The notes under the pieces were generated by a model, which had not been told where the DNA came from, made no database searches, and saw nothing but the letters and a program-made list of their open reading frames with translations. A program made the translations under genes and the position numbers. Below are positions 1-8,930 of a DNA stretch of 64,000 nt, one piece after another (position 1 is the stretch's first letter; the number at the start of each line of letters is the position of its first letter). This DNA is from a bacterium (GTDB taxonomy: Bacteria > Cyanobacteriota > Vampirovibrionia > Gastranaerophilales > Gastranaerophilaceae), in the NCBI GenBank assembly GCA_017396695.1, contig JAFQLC010000005.1, positions 1-64,000 on the forward strand, written 5' to 3'.

Positions 1-1
1 T

Positions 2-697
2 ATTACACACGAAAATAATATAAACAAAGGCCTTCCTGAAACAATAAAGCTTGCACTATCTTGCGCAACAGGAGAATATGTTGCATTTCTTGAAAGTGAT
101 GATATTTGGCATAAAGATAACTTATCTGAAAAAGTTAAAGCACTTGAAAAATATAATGGTGCAGACTTTATTTTTAACGATGTTGAATATTTTGGAAACC
201 CTAAGGCACAAAATGACATGCACTTGTGGGAGGAAAAATTTGTTAAAACTTTATTGCACGAGAAGGACAGCAATAAAATTTTAAGAAGCGAATTAATAGC
301 AAATCATGTTGCAACTTTTTCTTGTGCTATGGCGAAAACAGAAGCGCTTAAAGAATGTGATTTTGAAGCGCCATTTAAACCATATCTGGATTGGTGGTTG
401 TGGAGTCAGATTTTTGCTTGTGGAAAAGTTGTTTATATCAACAAAAAACTCACATATTGGCGAAAACACGAAGATAGTTACATTCAAACATCAAAAATAG
501 ACTATAGTTTTAGAGCAAAATTAGCAAAATTAATTTTTAAAAATCAAAAAACTTTGAATTTCATATACGCGTTAATTAATCAAAAAAGAATTCAAAAATT
601 GTTCAGACCACAAGTCGGAAGATTAAACGATATTTTGGTTGATAAAATGATTAAAAATTCAGGCACAAAACTGGAATTTTACACAATTGTTTCATAA
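2..697 (+). CDS. Glycosyltransferase family 2, 5'-truncated by window
   Basis: Reading frame 2 is open from the window edge to the stop at 697, so the gene starts outside. The visible part has the GT2 signature: a 'GEYVAFLESDD' stretch corresponding to the nucleotide-sugar/metal-binding DXD region, then 'DWWLWSQIFACG' and 'LTYWRKHEDS', which resemble the acceptor side of GT-A enzymes that decorate surface polysaccharide. No membrane segment is visible, so it is probably a cytoplasmic or peripheral transferase. The N-terminal nucleotide-binding strand is missing only because of the window. The sugar and acceptor cannot be deduced. Confidence 0.8.
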   Translation: MTHENNINKGLPETIKLALSCATGEYVAFLESDDIWHKDNLSEKVKALEKYNGADFIFNDVEYFGNPKAQNDMHLWEEKFVKTLLHEKDSNKILRSELIANHVATFSCAMAKTEALKECDFEAPFKPYLDWWLWSQIFACGKVVYINKKLTYWRKHEDSYIQTSKIDYSFRAKLAKLIFKNQKTLNFIYALINQKRIQKLFRPQVGRLNDILVDKMIKNSGTKLEFYTIVS

Positions 698-786
698 CAT
701 GCTTTTGCTTTGTATGTCTGTAATTTTTTCTACTTTACCAATGTGAAAATTTAAAGTATTTTGTTATTGTGAATTAAGGGGGACAA

Positions 787-1062
787 ATGAAGATTAAATA
801 TATACCTCAATATGTTTGTTGTGATGAAATGATTTTAGATATTGAAGGAAATATTATCAATTCTGTTGAATTTATCGGCGGCTGCATGGGCAATTTATCT
901 GGAATTGCGAGTCTTGTGCGTGGGATGACGTTTGATGAAGTAATTGAAAAATTAAAAGGGATAGATTGTGGCGGGAAAGGCACAAGTTGCCCAGATCAGC
1001 TTGCGAAATGTCTGCTTGAAGTGAAAAGTCTGCAAGAGCAAAAAATTAGCGGAAAAATTTAA
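787..1062 (+). CDS. TSCPD domain protein (TIGR03905-like)
   Basis: A 91-residue protein with the diagnostic C-terminal 'GKGTSCPDQLAKCL' motif and two further cysteines (YVCC near residue 11, GGCMGN near residue 36). It matches the small stand-alone TSCPD family; the same domain is found at the ends of some ribonucleotide reductases, and its function is unknown. A strong Shine-Dalgarno (aagggggac) lies 3 nt before the ATG. The last 17 nt overlap the convergent PAP2 gene. The cysteines suggest metal or redox chemistry, which is inference. Confidence 0.85.
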   Translation: MKIKYIPQYVCCDEMILDIEGNIINSVEFIGGCMGNLSGIASLVRGMTFDEVIEKLKGIDCGGKGTSCPDQLAKCLLEVKSLQEQKISGKI

Positions 1063-2029
1063 TTTTGCTTAACCCAAATTTTATAACTAATGGATATAAA
1101 ACAGTTACATAGAAACTGAATGCAAAGAAATTCAAGAATGTGCCCCAGTTTTTGCCAAGAGCTAAAATAAAGCCATCTCTTGAATGCGAAAGAAGAATAA
1201 TTAATGGCACAATTCCAATTAAAAACCTTATAATTCCTTCTTTTTTGGTTTTTGGTAGTTCAAAATTAATTAATTTTTTCTCTGTAAACCAACCTAAAAA
1301 TGCTCCAAATGCGTATCCTGCGTATAAATATGAGCTTGATTTCATCTTCTCAGGATTTACAAGAAGCTCACCATTCACATAATCAAGCGGAAAACTTTTG
1401 AAGTGAATGTACAAAAGAAGCCCAAAAGCACAAAATGAACCCAACAAGAAAATGATTAAATCGCCATATTTATATTTTTCTGCTTTTTTGAGTGCACAAA
1501 ACATTGTAAGCATTACAACAAGGCTTATTAAAAACCCAAAAACCACATCTTGAATTGTATGCACGCCAAGATAATTTCTTGAAAGCGCAACAAGAAAGAT
1601 GATAACAAGCATCAGAGGAATAATTAATTTTGTGGGTTTAAGAAGCGCAATGCCACCAAAAAGAGATGTCGCCATAGTTGTATGCCCACTTGGGAAAGAA
1701 TACCCGCCTGCAGTTTTAAGAACTTCTGCGCTCGGTTGAATTCTTGAGCTTAAAATCCAAGGGCGATAAATACAAGCCGTCATTTTTAAAAATTGGTTGA
1801 AAACCTCGGCAATTCCTGTTGAAAGAAGCAAAAAAGCACCTTGTTTTTTATTTAAACACCAATAAAAAATTGCGATAATGACAAGCGGGATAAGAATTTC
1901 GCCAAATCTTGTGATAAATACAAAAAGTTCATCAAACTTGCCACCAGTTAATGTTCTGAAATTTTGCAAAAGGATTAAATAATCAATTTGAAAATCTAAA
2001 ACTTCTGGTGTTTTTAATATTCCAAACAT
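1046..2029 (-). CDS. PAP2 superfamily membrane phosphatase
   Basis: A 327-residue multi-spanning membrane protein with the three phosphatase motifs of the PAP2 family: K-x6-RP (KMTACIYRP), PSGH (SFPSGHTT) and SR-x5-H-x3-D (SRNYLGVHTIQD). Such enzymes dephosphorylate lipid phosphates such as phosphatidate or undecaprenyl pyrophosphate at the membrane; which substrate applies here is not visible. The start has no Shine-Dalgarno. A TACAAT box lies 7 nt before the ATG, consistent with a leaderless mRNA. It is divergent from the 2057 gene with only 27 nt between start codons. Confidence 0.88.
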   Translation of the reverse strand: MFGILKTPEVLDFQIDYLILLQNFRTLTGGKFDELFVFITRFGEILIPLVIIAIFYWCLNKKQGAFLLLSTGIAEVFNQFLKMTACIYRPWILSSRIQPSAEVLKTAGGYSFPSGHTTMATSLFGGIALLKPTKLIIPLMLVIIFLVALSRNYLGVHTIQDVVFGFLISLVVMLTMFCALKKAEKYKYGDLIIFLLGSFCAFGLLLYIHFKSFPLDYVNGELLVNPEKMKSSSYLYAGYAFGAFLGWFTEKKLINFELPKTKKEGIIRFLIGIVPLIILLSHSRDGFILALGKNWGTFLNFFAFSFYVTVLYPLVIKFGLSKIKFFR

Positions 2030-2056
2030 AGTTTTTATTGTATCATATTTAGTGAT

Positions 2057-2911
2057 ATGCTCAAAAAAATCTTAACAGTCTTAGTTTTGTGCTTGATGCT
2101 TCCCGCTTCAGCCAAAAGTTTTGAAGAAAAATATTGTGCCCAAAAGCCTTATCCTGTGGGTGGTGTTGTGGCTTCTGGAATTTCAAACATAACAGGTGCG
2201 AACTTTACTTTCACAAAACTTGCAGAGCTTACAATTCAGAGCATTTTGAAAAAAGAATTGAGCTCGAATTTTAATGCTGAGCTTTATTCTTTCGGCGGGA
2301 AAAATTTAATAGACGGCAAATTTAAAAAATTAACTTTATCGGCTCGAAAAATAAAATCAGAAGATGTTAATTTGCGCAATTTTTACGGCGAAACTTTGTG
2401 CGACTACAACAGAATTGTTTTAAAAGACGACTCCATTTATTTTGCTGAAAATTTCCTTTTTGGTTTTAGAGGGAAAATGACAAATGAAGATTTTCAAAAT
2501 ACAATTCTTTCTGAAGAATATAAAAAAGCCATAAACGATGTTCAACTCAACCTTTTTGGCACTTCATTTTTTAAGTTATCTGACCCTGTGGTTGAAATTA
2601 AAAATAATAGAATTTATATGTCTGTTGATGTTTCTTTTGCAAGTTTTATTACATCAAAGAAATTAACAGTTAAAACAAACTATGCGCTCAAATTGCAAAA
2701 CGGAAAAATCGTCATTTCTGATGTTCATTATAGCGATGCACTTGGAATAAGCAAAAACGCAATGTATGCAATATTAAACATTCTGAATCCATTTAAAATG
2801 CGCATAGCACTTGATGAAAATAACACAATGACAATCTATATGAGAGATTTTAGAATTGAAAATGATGAGATAAATTTTGCAGGGGTTTTATTGTTGCCGA
2901 GGAGTTTGTAG
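2057..2911 (+). CDS. Exported DUF2993/LmeA-like protein
   Basis: A 284-residue protein with a clear signal peptide (MLKKILTVLVLCLMLPASA, cleavage near residue 19). The body alternates beta-type stretches around a central 'RKIKSEDVNLRN' region and a later 'LTVKTNYALKLQNGKIVIS' region, a layout resembling DUF2993 (LmeA-like phospholipid-binding) proteins of cyanobacteria and actinobacteria. The family call is from pattern only. Its TAG stop shares its last base with the first base of the 106-bp repeat array that follows. Confidence 0.6.
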   Translation: MLKKILTVLVLCLMLPASAKSFEEKYCAQKPYPVGGVVASGISNITGANFTFTKLAELTIQSILKKELSSNFNAELYSFGGKNLIDGKFKKLTLSARKIKSEDVNLRNFYGETLCDYNRIVLKDDSIYFAENFLFGFRGKMTNEDFQNTILSEEYKKAINDVQLNLFGTSFFKLSDPVVEIKNNRIYMSVDVSFASFITSKKLTVKTNYALKLQNGKIVISDVHYSDALGISKNAMYAILNILNPFKMRIALDENNTMTIYMRDFRIENDEINFAGVLLLPRSL

Positions 2912-3150
2912 GCTTGCGCTTGCTCCTTGCCTTTCGGGTACGGTTTCGGCTCTGCGACAAAGCTCATCGCTTTCTCGCTTTCGCCTCACACACCAAAGCC
3001 CTCAAGGCGTTCGCTAGGCTTGCGCCTGCTCCTTGCCTTTCGGGTACGGTTTCGGCTCTGCGACAAAGCTCATCGCTTTCCCGCTTTCGCCTCACACACC
3101 AAAGCCCTCAAGGCGTTCGCTAGGCTTGCGCCTGCTCCTTGCCTTTCGGG
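2911..3150. repeat. 106-bp tandem repeat array, about 2.3 units
   Basis: Unit 1 is 2911-3016, unit 2 is 3017-3122, and a 28-bp partial unit is 3123-3150. Units 1 and 2 differ at only a few positions. The unit is visibly more GC-rich than its surroundings and contains 'ctccttgcctttcgggtac' and 'caaagccctcaaggcgttcg'. Unit junctions read CTAG, so both flanking convergent genes end in TAG formed at a repeat edge. A diverged, inverted copy lies at 28994-29105. Open frames inside the array are by-products of the repeat, in my judgement. Confidence 0.9.
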
Positions 3151-3881
3151 TTGTTCACTCCCAATCCAAATAGTGCAAAATCATATTTCACAGGGTCAGA
3201 TGAGTCAAATGTTTTGAGTTTTTCAGTAAGCTCTATAACCGCTCTCATATCGTTTGATTTGCGCTCGAGCAAATTAAATTCTCTTGAAATATTTGCCACA
3301 TGTACATCTAGCGGAATTAAAAGCTCGGATGGTTTATAAACATCCCAAACACCTAAATCGACAACGCCTCCTCTTGTGAGCCATCTTAAAAACATATTTA
3401 GCCTTTTTCCAGCGCCCCCATTTTTTGGGTTTGGCATAAAATGGTAAAATCCTTGAGAGCAGTTTTTATCTGCAAATGTGTAGAAATAATCTGCAACACC
3501 TTGAAATGAGCCGAATTCTTTTTTGCTTTTGTAGAAAAGTTCTCGAAGGTTGCTTTTTGAAGAGTATAGTTTATTTAATGCTCGAAACACGCAAACAAGG
3601 TCATAGTCTTTGATAAATCTGTAAATAAATCCATCTAATTCGCTTTTTCTATCTTCAATATTTAAAATAAATTCGAGCGGTTTTTCGTTCATTATTTTGA
3701 ATAAAATATTCAATTTTTTGATAAACAATTCTCTTTTGCCATAAGCAAAACTTGACGCTATAAGCCCTGCAATTTCAATATCTTCAATGGTTTTGAACCT
3801 GTGCGGAAATTGAATTGGGTCGTCTTTTATGAAATCTTTTGTTTCGTATTTTGCTCTTAGTTCTTCAAGTTTATTTTTCAT
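3120..3881 (-). CDS. TIGR02757 (DUF2400) family protein
   Basis: A 253-residue protein whose N-terminus (KYETKDFIKDDPIQFPHRF) and core (AGLIASSFAYGKRE; DLGVWDVYKPSELLIPLDVH) are characteristic of the TIGR02757/DUF2400 family, of unknown function and with a DNA-glycosylase-like helical feel. The family-typical C-terminus 'DPVKYDFALFGLGV' is followed by nine residues (PKGKEQAQA) and a stop encoded by the 106-bp repeat, so the repeat has replaced or extended the natural end. It overlaps tadA by 11 nt and is the last gene of the NfeD-SPFH-two-component operon. Confidence 0.85.
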   Translation of the reverse strand: MKNKLEELRAKYETKDFIKDDPIQFPHRFKTIEDIEIAGLIASSFAYGKRELFIKKLNILFKIMNEKPLEFILNIEDRKSELDGFIYRFIKDYDLVCVFRALNKLYSSKSNLRELFYKSKKEFGSFQGVADYFYTFADKNCSQGFYHFMPNPKNGGAGKRLNMFLRWLTRGGVVDLGVWDVYKPSELLIPLDVHVANISREFNLLERKSNDMRAVIELTEKLKTFDSSDPVKYDFALFGLGVNNPKGKEQAQA

Positions 3882-4314
3882 TTTTATTTCGCAATTCTGT
3901 AAAATAGTTTTTGATTAGTGCAGAACATTCTTCTTCTAAAATTCCACCTTTAATTTCAATTTTAGAGTTTGCTAAATCCTTTAAATTTAAGACGGTTGAG
4001 CCACCATAGAGCGAATCATAAGCACCAAAGAAAAGTTTACCAACCCTCGCTTCTATTATTGCCCACATACACATAGGGCACGGCTCAAGCGTCACATACA
4101 TTTCGCACTCGTTCATTCTTGTGCCAAGCATTTTGCTTGCTTTTTTTATGCAAAGCATCTCGGCGTGTGCCGTTGGGTTGCCCATTAATTCTTTTTCGTT
4201 ATGCGCACTTGCAATAATTTCGCCGTTTTTTACAATAACGCAGCCGATAGGCAAATCTTCACCTGATTTTTTTGCTTCGTCTAGTGCTAATTGCATAAAT
4301 TTTGTTGTGTTCAT
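3871..4314 (-). CDS. tadA: tRNA-specific adenosine deaminase
   Basis: A 147-residue cytidine/adenosine-deaminase-fold protein. Zinc ligands and catalytic Glu are in 'HAEM' and 'PCPMCMWA'. TadA makes inosine at position 34 of tRNA-Arg(ACG). I chose the ATG at 4314, which overlaps the stop of the upstream kinase as ATGA; an in-frame start three codons upstream is less likely. Translational coupling with the kinase is probable. Its place at the end of a two-component operon appears to be housekeeping hitch-hiking. Confidence 0.9.
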   Translation of the reverse strand: MNTTKFMQLALDEAKKSGEDLPIGCVIVKNGEIIASAHNEKELMGNPTAHAEMLCIKKASKMLGTRMNECEMYVTLEPCPMCMWAIIEARVGKLFFGAYDSLYGGSTVLNLKDLANSKIEIKGGILEEECSALIKNYFTELRNKNEK

Positions 4315-5774
4315 TGCTCGCAACTTTCAAAAATAAGGGTTGTTGTGAATTTTCCTTCTTCGCTTTTAATTTCAAAACCAATGTTCATTGCTTCAGTTAA
4401 GCCTTTTACAATATACAGGCCGAGCCCTGTGCCACGAGTGGTTCTTGTGAGTTCTGAATCTGCTCTTATGAATTTATCACAAAGTGTTGCAAGCATTTTT
4501 TCTTCAATTTTTTCATGCGGGTTAGAAATTTCAACAATAATTTTTCCGCTTTCGTGTTTTGCGTTAATTTCAATTGGTTCTTCGTCTTTTGTGTATTTAA
4601 TTGCATTGCCTACAAGATTTAATAACACCTGCAAAAGTCTGTCTTCATCTGCCTTTGCGTATGGAATATCATCTTCGATATTGACATTAATTTCATGATT
4701 TTTAGGGTTTGTGTAAATTATTGCTTTTTCAAGAACTTCGATAATATTTATTGGTTCATTGTTTAATTTTAAGCTATAACTTTCAATTTCAGGCACAACA
4801 AGCAAATCTTCAACCATTCTTGAAAGCAATTGAGCTTGTTCTTTGATGATTTTTAGAGATTTATTTTTAGTTGCATCATCAAGTTCTATATCTTGTCTCA
4901 TAAGCCTTGAAGAATAGCCAATAATGCTTGTGAGCGGTGTTCTAAATTCGTGACTTATGGCGCTTACTAAATTAGAGCGAAATTCGTTTGAACGTTCAAG
5001 TTCTAGGTTTTTCTTTGATAAATCTTTGTATGAGGTGCTAATTTTGCGTGCCATATAGTTAAATTCTTTTGTTAAAAAATACATTTCATATGGCGAGAAA
5101 ATGTTTTTAATTAGCCTAATTTTGCGCTCATAATTTCCTTTAGATATTGCAGTCACACCTTTTAAAAGTTGGCGCATATTGAGGTATAGGTAGAAAACAT
5201 AAAGTCCCACAATAAAGAAAATGAATGCCATACTAAGCAAAAGAGACAAAATAATTTTAAAACGAGCAATGTTGATTGTGTTTTTTGTAATTTTTTCTGT
5301 TGTGTTTACAATCACTGTCCATTCAGGGCTTTTGAGCTTGTAGTATGCCATTGGTTGGTTTTTTATGTGCCCATATAATTCAGGGGATTCCGTTTTTTGA
5401 ATAAGTGGTAAATTGCCAATTAACTCTTTTGCGTTTGCTATGTTTTTGGCATTTGTTGCAACAATATTTTTTTTCTCATCGATTACAAAAACTTCTCTTT
5501 TTTCGCCCGAAAGTTTTTTATTTAAAATTACATCAAAACTTTCGAAATCTTTTGGAGCAAGTTTATGATAAAGAGAAGCATTTTCGCCTACATATTGTGC
5601 AAGCATTGTTGCGGAATAATTTAATTCTTTTCTGATTGTGTGCTGAGACACATTGGATATAATAAAACCGATTGTAACAAACGGAATTAAAACAGCAAAA
5701 AATAACACGACCACAATTTGTTCGACTATTTTTGGTCTTTTTAAATTTAATTTACTTGCTATCGTTTTTATCAT
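4311..5774 (-). CDS. Membrane sensor histidine kinase
   Basis: About 487 residues: a short basic N-terminus, one membrane helix, an extracytoplasmic sensing region of roughly 130 residues, a second membrane helix, a HAMP-like linker, then HisKA with the H-box 'SAISHEFRTPLTSIIGYS', and HATPase_c with N-box 'NLVGNAIKYT' and G-box 'GTGLGLYIVKGL'. It should autophosphorylate on the H-box His and pass phosphate to the regulator encoded just upstream. ATG 5774 is preferred over an in-frame TTG 33 nt upstream; it overlaps the regulator gene by 23 nt. The signal sensed is unknown. Confidence 0.9.
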   Translation of the reverse strand: MIKTIASKLNLKRPKIVEQIVVVLFFAVLIPFVTIGFIISNVSQHTIRKELNYSATMLAQYVGENASLYHKLAPKDFESFDVILNKKLSGEKREVFVIDEKKNIVATNAKNIANAKELIGNLPLIQKTESPELYGHIKNQPMAYYKLKSPEWTVIVNTTEKITKNTINIARFKIILSLLLSMAFIFFIVGLYVFYLYLNMRQLLKGVTAISKGNYERKIRLIKNIFSPYEMYFLTKEFNYMARKISTSYKDLSKKNLELERSNEFRSNLVSAISHEFRTPLTSIIGYSSRLMRQDIELDDATKNKSLKIIKEQAQLLSRMVEDLLVVPEIESYSLKLNNEPINIIEVLEKAIIYTNPKNHEINVNIEDDIPYAKADEDRLLQVLLNLVGNAIKYTKDEEPIEINAKHESGKIIVEISNPHEKIEEKMLATLCDKFIRADSELTRTTRGTGLGLYIVKGLTEAMNIGFEIKSEEGKFTTTLIFESCEQ

Positions 5775-6489
5775 CTTCAAAACCAAACGGAGTAAGCTTA
5801 TAACCAATGTTTATAACTGTGTGCAAATATTTTGGATTTTTTGTGTCAGGTTCAATTTTTTGCCTCAAACCTCCCACATGAACTCTCACCATTCTAACAT
5901 CTTCATCGCTTCCGTAGCCCCAAACTTCGTCAAGCAAAACCGCAAGGCTAACCGGATTGTTTAAATGTTGCATAAGGCAATATAAGATTTCAAATTCTGT
6001 TGGTGTTAATTTTACTTTTTTATCAACAATTACTGCTTCTAAGGAATTTGGAAGAATTTCAATATCCCCTGCCCTTAAAATTTCTTTCGAGCCGCTTGTG
6101 CTTGCGCTTTCAGGTTCATTTCTTCGAAGAAGCGCTCTAATTCTAAGCAAAACTTCTTTGATATCAAAAGGCTTTACAAGGTAATCGTCTGCGCCCTTTT
6201 CAAAACCTTGAGTTTTATCATCAATTGTGCCCTTTGCAGTAAGCATCAAAATTGGTGTATCGATGTGCGCAAGACGGATATTCTTGCACACATCGAAACC
6301 GTTAATTTTTGGCATCATAACGTCAAGAATAATTAAATCATAATTGTTCTGAAGAGCTTTTTTAAGACCTTCTTCGCCATTTGAGGCGGTGTCTGTAATA
6401 TAGCCAGAGTGCGCTATATCGAACTCGAGCAGGTCTCGAATTTCTTCTTCGTCGTCAACTATTAAAATTCTTTTGTTATTATTTTGCAT
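5752..6489 (-). CDS. OmpR/PhoB-type response regulator
   Basis: A 245-residue protein. The receiver domain has acidic pocket 'VDDEEE', phospho-acceptor Asp in 'LIILDVMMP', Thr in 'MLTAKG' and Lys in 'YLVKPFD'. The winged-helix DNA-binding domain has 'LTPTEFEILYCLM' and 'VRVHVGGLRQKIE'. It is the partner of the kinase at 4311-5774. It overlaps the end of the SPFH gene by 11 nt, placing this two-component pair in the same transcript as membrane-domain proteins. Targets are not inferable. Confidence 0.93.
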   Translation of the reverse strand: MQNNNKRILIVDDEEEIRDLLEFDIAHSGYITDTASNGEEGLKKALQNNYDLIILDVMMPKINGFDVCKNIRLAHIDTPILMLTAKGTIDDKTQGFEKGADDYLVKPFDIKEVLLRIRALLRRNEPESASTSGSKEILRAGDIEILPNSLEAVIVDKKVKLTPTEFEILYCLMQHLNNPVSLAVLLDEVWGYGSDEDVRMVRVHVGGLRQKIEPDTKNPKYLHTVINIGYKLTPFGFEDDKNDSK

Positions 6490-7453
6490 TTAACATCTCT
6501 TTAATGCCGTCAATAGAGCTTAGAACGCCTGTTGCTTCATATGGCATATAAACTACTTTGTTATTTTGTCCTTCAGCAATTCCTTTTAGTGTTTCAAGGT
6601 ATTTCATTGCAATTAAGTATTTGTCTGGTTGACCGTTTCCTGCAATTGCTTCGATTACTTGTTTAATTGCGCTTGCTTCACCTTGTGCTTGTTTAATACG
6701 AGCAATTGCTTCACCTTCTGCAACGAGAACTGCTGATTGCTTTTCACCTTCTGCTTTGTTGATTAAACTTTCTTTGTAACCTTCAGCTTCAAGAATTGCG
6801 GCTTTCTTTTGACCTTCAGCTTCAAGAATTGTAGCACGACGGTCACGTTCAGCTTTCATTTGTTTTTCCATTGAATCTTGAATTTCACGTGGTGGGTTGA
6901 TGTCTTTAAGCTCAACTCTGTTTACTTTTACACCCCATTTATCAGTTGCACTGTCAAGCGTTGTTCTTAATTTTTCGTTGATTTGGTCTCTTGAAACGAG
7001 TGTTGCATCAAGCTCCATTTCACCAATTACGTTTCTAAGTGTTGTTTGAGTTAGTTTTTCAATTGCTTCAGGCAAGTTTGCAATAGCATATACAGCCTTT
7101 GAAGAATCAATAATTTGGTAATATAAAAGTGCGTCAATTGTGATTGTTACGTTATCCTTTGTAATTACTTTTTGAGGTGGAAAATCGAACACCATTTCTC
7201 TTAAGTCGATTATAGGAGTTAAGGAATTAATTGAATGAAATCTTCCGTCTATGCCTTTAACTGTTGTGCGTACATGAAGCTCTTTTGGCACATCAAAAAA
7301 TGGGATAATAAGATTAAAACCAGCGTTAAGAGTTCTGTGGTAAACACCAAGTCTTTCAATTATCATAACTTGTGCTTGTCGAATAATTTTAACTGATTGG
7401 ATAAATACCAATACTGCAAGACATAAAACTATTGTGAATATTACTCCGAACAT
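6479..7453 (-). CDS. SPFH/Band 7 (stomatin/QmcA-like) protein
   Basis: A 324-residue protein with an N-terminal membrane helix, the SPFH domain ('RLGVYHRTLNAGFNLIIPFFD') and a long Ala/Glu-rich coiled coil with repeated 'AEGQKKAAILEAEGYKE' units, typical of stomatin-like scaffold proteins that oligomerise into membrane microdomains. It overlaps the NfeD gene by 13 nt; NfeD-SPFH gene pairs are a known conserved arrangement in which NfeD binds or stabilises the SPFH assembly. Confidence 0.92.
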   Translation of the reverse strand: MFGVIFTIVLCLAVLVFIQSVKIIRQAQVMIIERLGVYHRTLNAGFNLIIPFFDVPKELHVRTTVKGIDGRFHSINSLTPIIDLREMVFDFPPQKVITKDNVTITIDALLYYQIIDSSKAVYAIANLPEAIEKLTQTTLRNVIGEMELDATLVSRDQINEKLRTTLDSATDKWGVKVNRVELKDINPPREIQDSMEKQMKAERDRRATILEAEGQKKAAILEAEGYKESLINKAEGEKQSAVLVAEGEAIARIKQAQGEASAIKQVIEAIAGNGQPDKYLIAMKYLETLKGIAEGQNNKVVYMPYEATGVLSSIDGIKEMLNAK

Positions 7454-7890
7454 TTTTCTTCTCCTATTTTTTCTACATACATTGTAAGGCTATCAATTTT
7501 TGTAATTTTTACAAATTCACCTGCTTTAATTTCGCAATTGTCTGCGCTTTTTGCGTTCCAAACTTCGTCGTAAACTTTAATTTTACCAACTCCGCTTGTG
7601 CCTGCTACACCAATATTTTCTATAACTTCAACAGTTTTATCTAAATATTGTTTTTCGAGTTCTGATTTTTGTTCTTTCTTTTTCATAAAAATTGGTCTAA
7701 TGAACAATAAACTCAATAATGAAATTGCGATAAACACAATTATTTGAACAGTTAAATTTGCACCAAAATAAGCTACAATAGCGGTTATAAAAGCACCTGC
7801 AGCTAAATGAAGAAAAAACATCGAAGGCGCAAAAAGTTCAATAAAAGCAAATATTAAACTTGCAATAACCCAATAACCATAAAATGCCAT
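7441..7890 (-). CDS. NfeD-like membrane protein
   Basis: About 149 residues: three or four membrane helices in the first 75 residues, then an OB-fold-like soluble C-terminus containing 'GKIKVYDEVWNAKS' and 'GEFVKITKIDSLTMYVEK', the hallmark of short NfeD proteins. The ATG at 7890 was chosen because 'ggag' sits 7 nt before it; the longer frame to 7908 adds six residues without a ribosome site. It is the first gene of a six-gene leftward operon and the probable partner of the SPFH protein. Confidence 0.9.
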   Translation of the reverse strand: MAFYGYWVIASLIFAFIELFAPSMFFLHLAAGAFITAIVAYFGANLTVQIIVFIAISLLSLLFIRPIFMKKKEQKSELEKQYLDKTVEVIENIGVAGTSGVGKIKVYDEVWNAKSADNCEIKAGEFVKITKIDSLTMYVEKIGEEKCSE

Positions 7891-8004
7891 TTTATTCTCC
7901 TTTTTCAAGGAAAATTATATAAATTTTTTTAGTGCTTGTCAATTGTTATAATTGCTTATATTTCTTTTATTATTGCGCCTTTTGGGCATATGCACTTAAT
8001 ATTG

Positions 8005-8034
8005 TTGACTTTTTAAATTTGTGTGGTTTATTAT
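8005..8034 (+). promoter_or_regulatory. Promoter of accD-accA
   Basis: TTGACT at 8005-8010 and TATTAT at 8029-8034 with an 18-nt spacer form a good housekeeping promoter, 28 nt before the accD start. A G-rich ribosome site (gggggcgag) precedes the ATG. Confidence 0.6.
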
Positions 8035-8062
8035 TGTCGAATGAGGTTAATGGGGGCGAGTT

Positions 8063-8926
8063 ATGACTCTGGCCGATTGGTTTAATGCACGTAAGACAGC
8101 GCAAATTGCCGCAAGAGATAATGAAATAAAGGTAGATGATTCTATCGGAAAATTATGGACACTTTGCTATAATTGTAATGCGCAATTACCAAAAAGTGAT
8201 TTAGAAAATAATTTAAATGTGTGCCCATATTGCGATTATCACTTTAGAATTGGGGCAAAAGAAAGAATAAAACTTATTTTTGATGAAGGAACTTTTGAAG
8301 AAAAATTCCAAAATATACTTCCTTGTGACCCTCTTGAATTTACGGATACACAAACATATAAACAAAGACAAGCGGAAGCTAAAGAAAAAACAGAACTTGA
8401 TGAAGCAGTGATTGTTGGAGTTGGCGAAATTGAAGGCACTCGTGTTGCTTCAGCTATTATGGATTTTGACTACATGGGTGGTTCCATGGGTTCAGTTGTA
8501 GGCGAGAGAATCACAAAAATTATGGAATATGCGCTTGATGAAAAATTACCTGTTGTGGTATTTACATCTTCAGGCGGTGCAAGAATGCAAGAAAGCGCAC
8601 TTTCACTTATGCAGATGGCAAAAACAGGTTGCGCCGTTGCAAAATTAAATGAAGCAAAATTATTATACATTACTGTTTTATGCGAACCAACATTCGGTGG
8701 TGTTACTGCAAGTTTTGGCACACTCGGCGATATTATGATTGCTGAAAAAGGCGCAAGAATTGGCTTTGCTGGTAGAAGAGTAATTGAGCAAACAATCAGA
8801 GAAAAACTTCCAGCAGATTTCCAAACTGCTGAGTATTTGCTTAAATATGGGCAAATTGATATGGTGCTTTCAAGAAAAGAAATGAAAGCAACGCTTTCAA
8901 AAATTCTCAAAATTCACCTAGGATAA
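8063..8926 (+). CDS. accD: Acetyl-CoA carboxylase carboxyltransferase, beta subunit
   Basis: A 287-residue carboxyltransferase beta subunit. The N-terminal four-Cys zinc ribbon is present (CYNC at about residue 32 and CPYC at about residue 54). The crotonase-fold core has 'TSSGGARMQESALSLMQM' and 'TFGGVTASFGTLGDI'. With AccA it transfers carboxylate from biotin to acetyl-CoA, making malonyl-CoA for fatty-acid synthesis in the cytoplasm. accA starts 4 nt downstream, so subunits are co-translated in order. Confidence 0.97.
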   Translation: MTLADWFNARKTAQIAARDNEIKVDDSIGKLWTLCYNCNAQLPKSDLENNLNVCPYCDYHFRIGAKERIKLIFDEGTFEEKFQNILPCDPLEFTDTQTYKQRQAEAKEKTELDEAVIVGVGEIEGTRVASAIMDFDYMGGSMGSVVGERITKIMEYALDEKLPVVVFTSSGGARMQESALSLMQMAKTGCAVAKLNEAKLLYITVLCEPTFGGVTASFGTLGDIMIAEKGARIGFAGRRVIEQTIREKLPADFQTAEYLLKYGQIDMVLSRKEMKATLSKILKIHLG

Positions 8927-8930
8927 AACA

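Noticed and set aside
2914..3217. Two overlapping plus-strand ORFs in the tandem repeat
   Set aside because: Both are translations of the 106-bp unit and inherit its periodicity; no start signal and no protein family. Treated as repeat.
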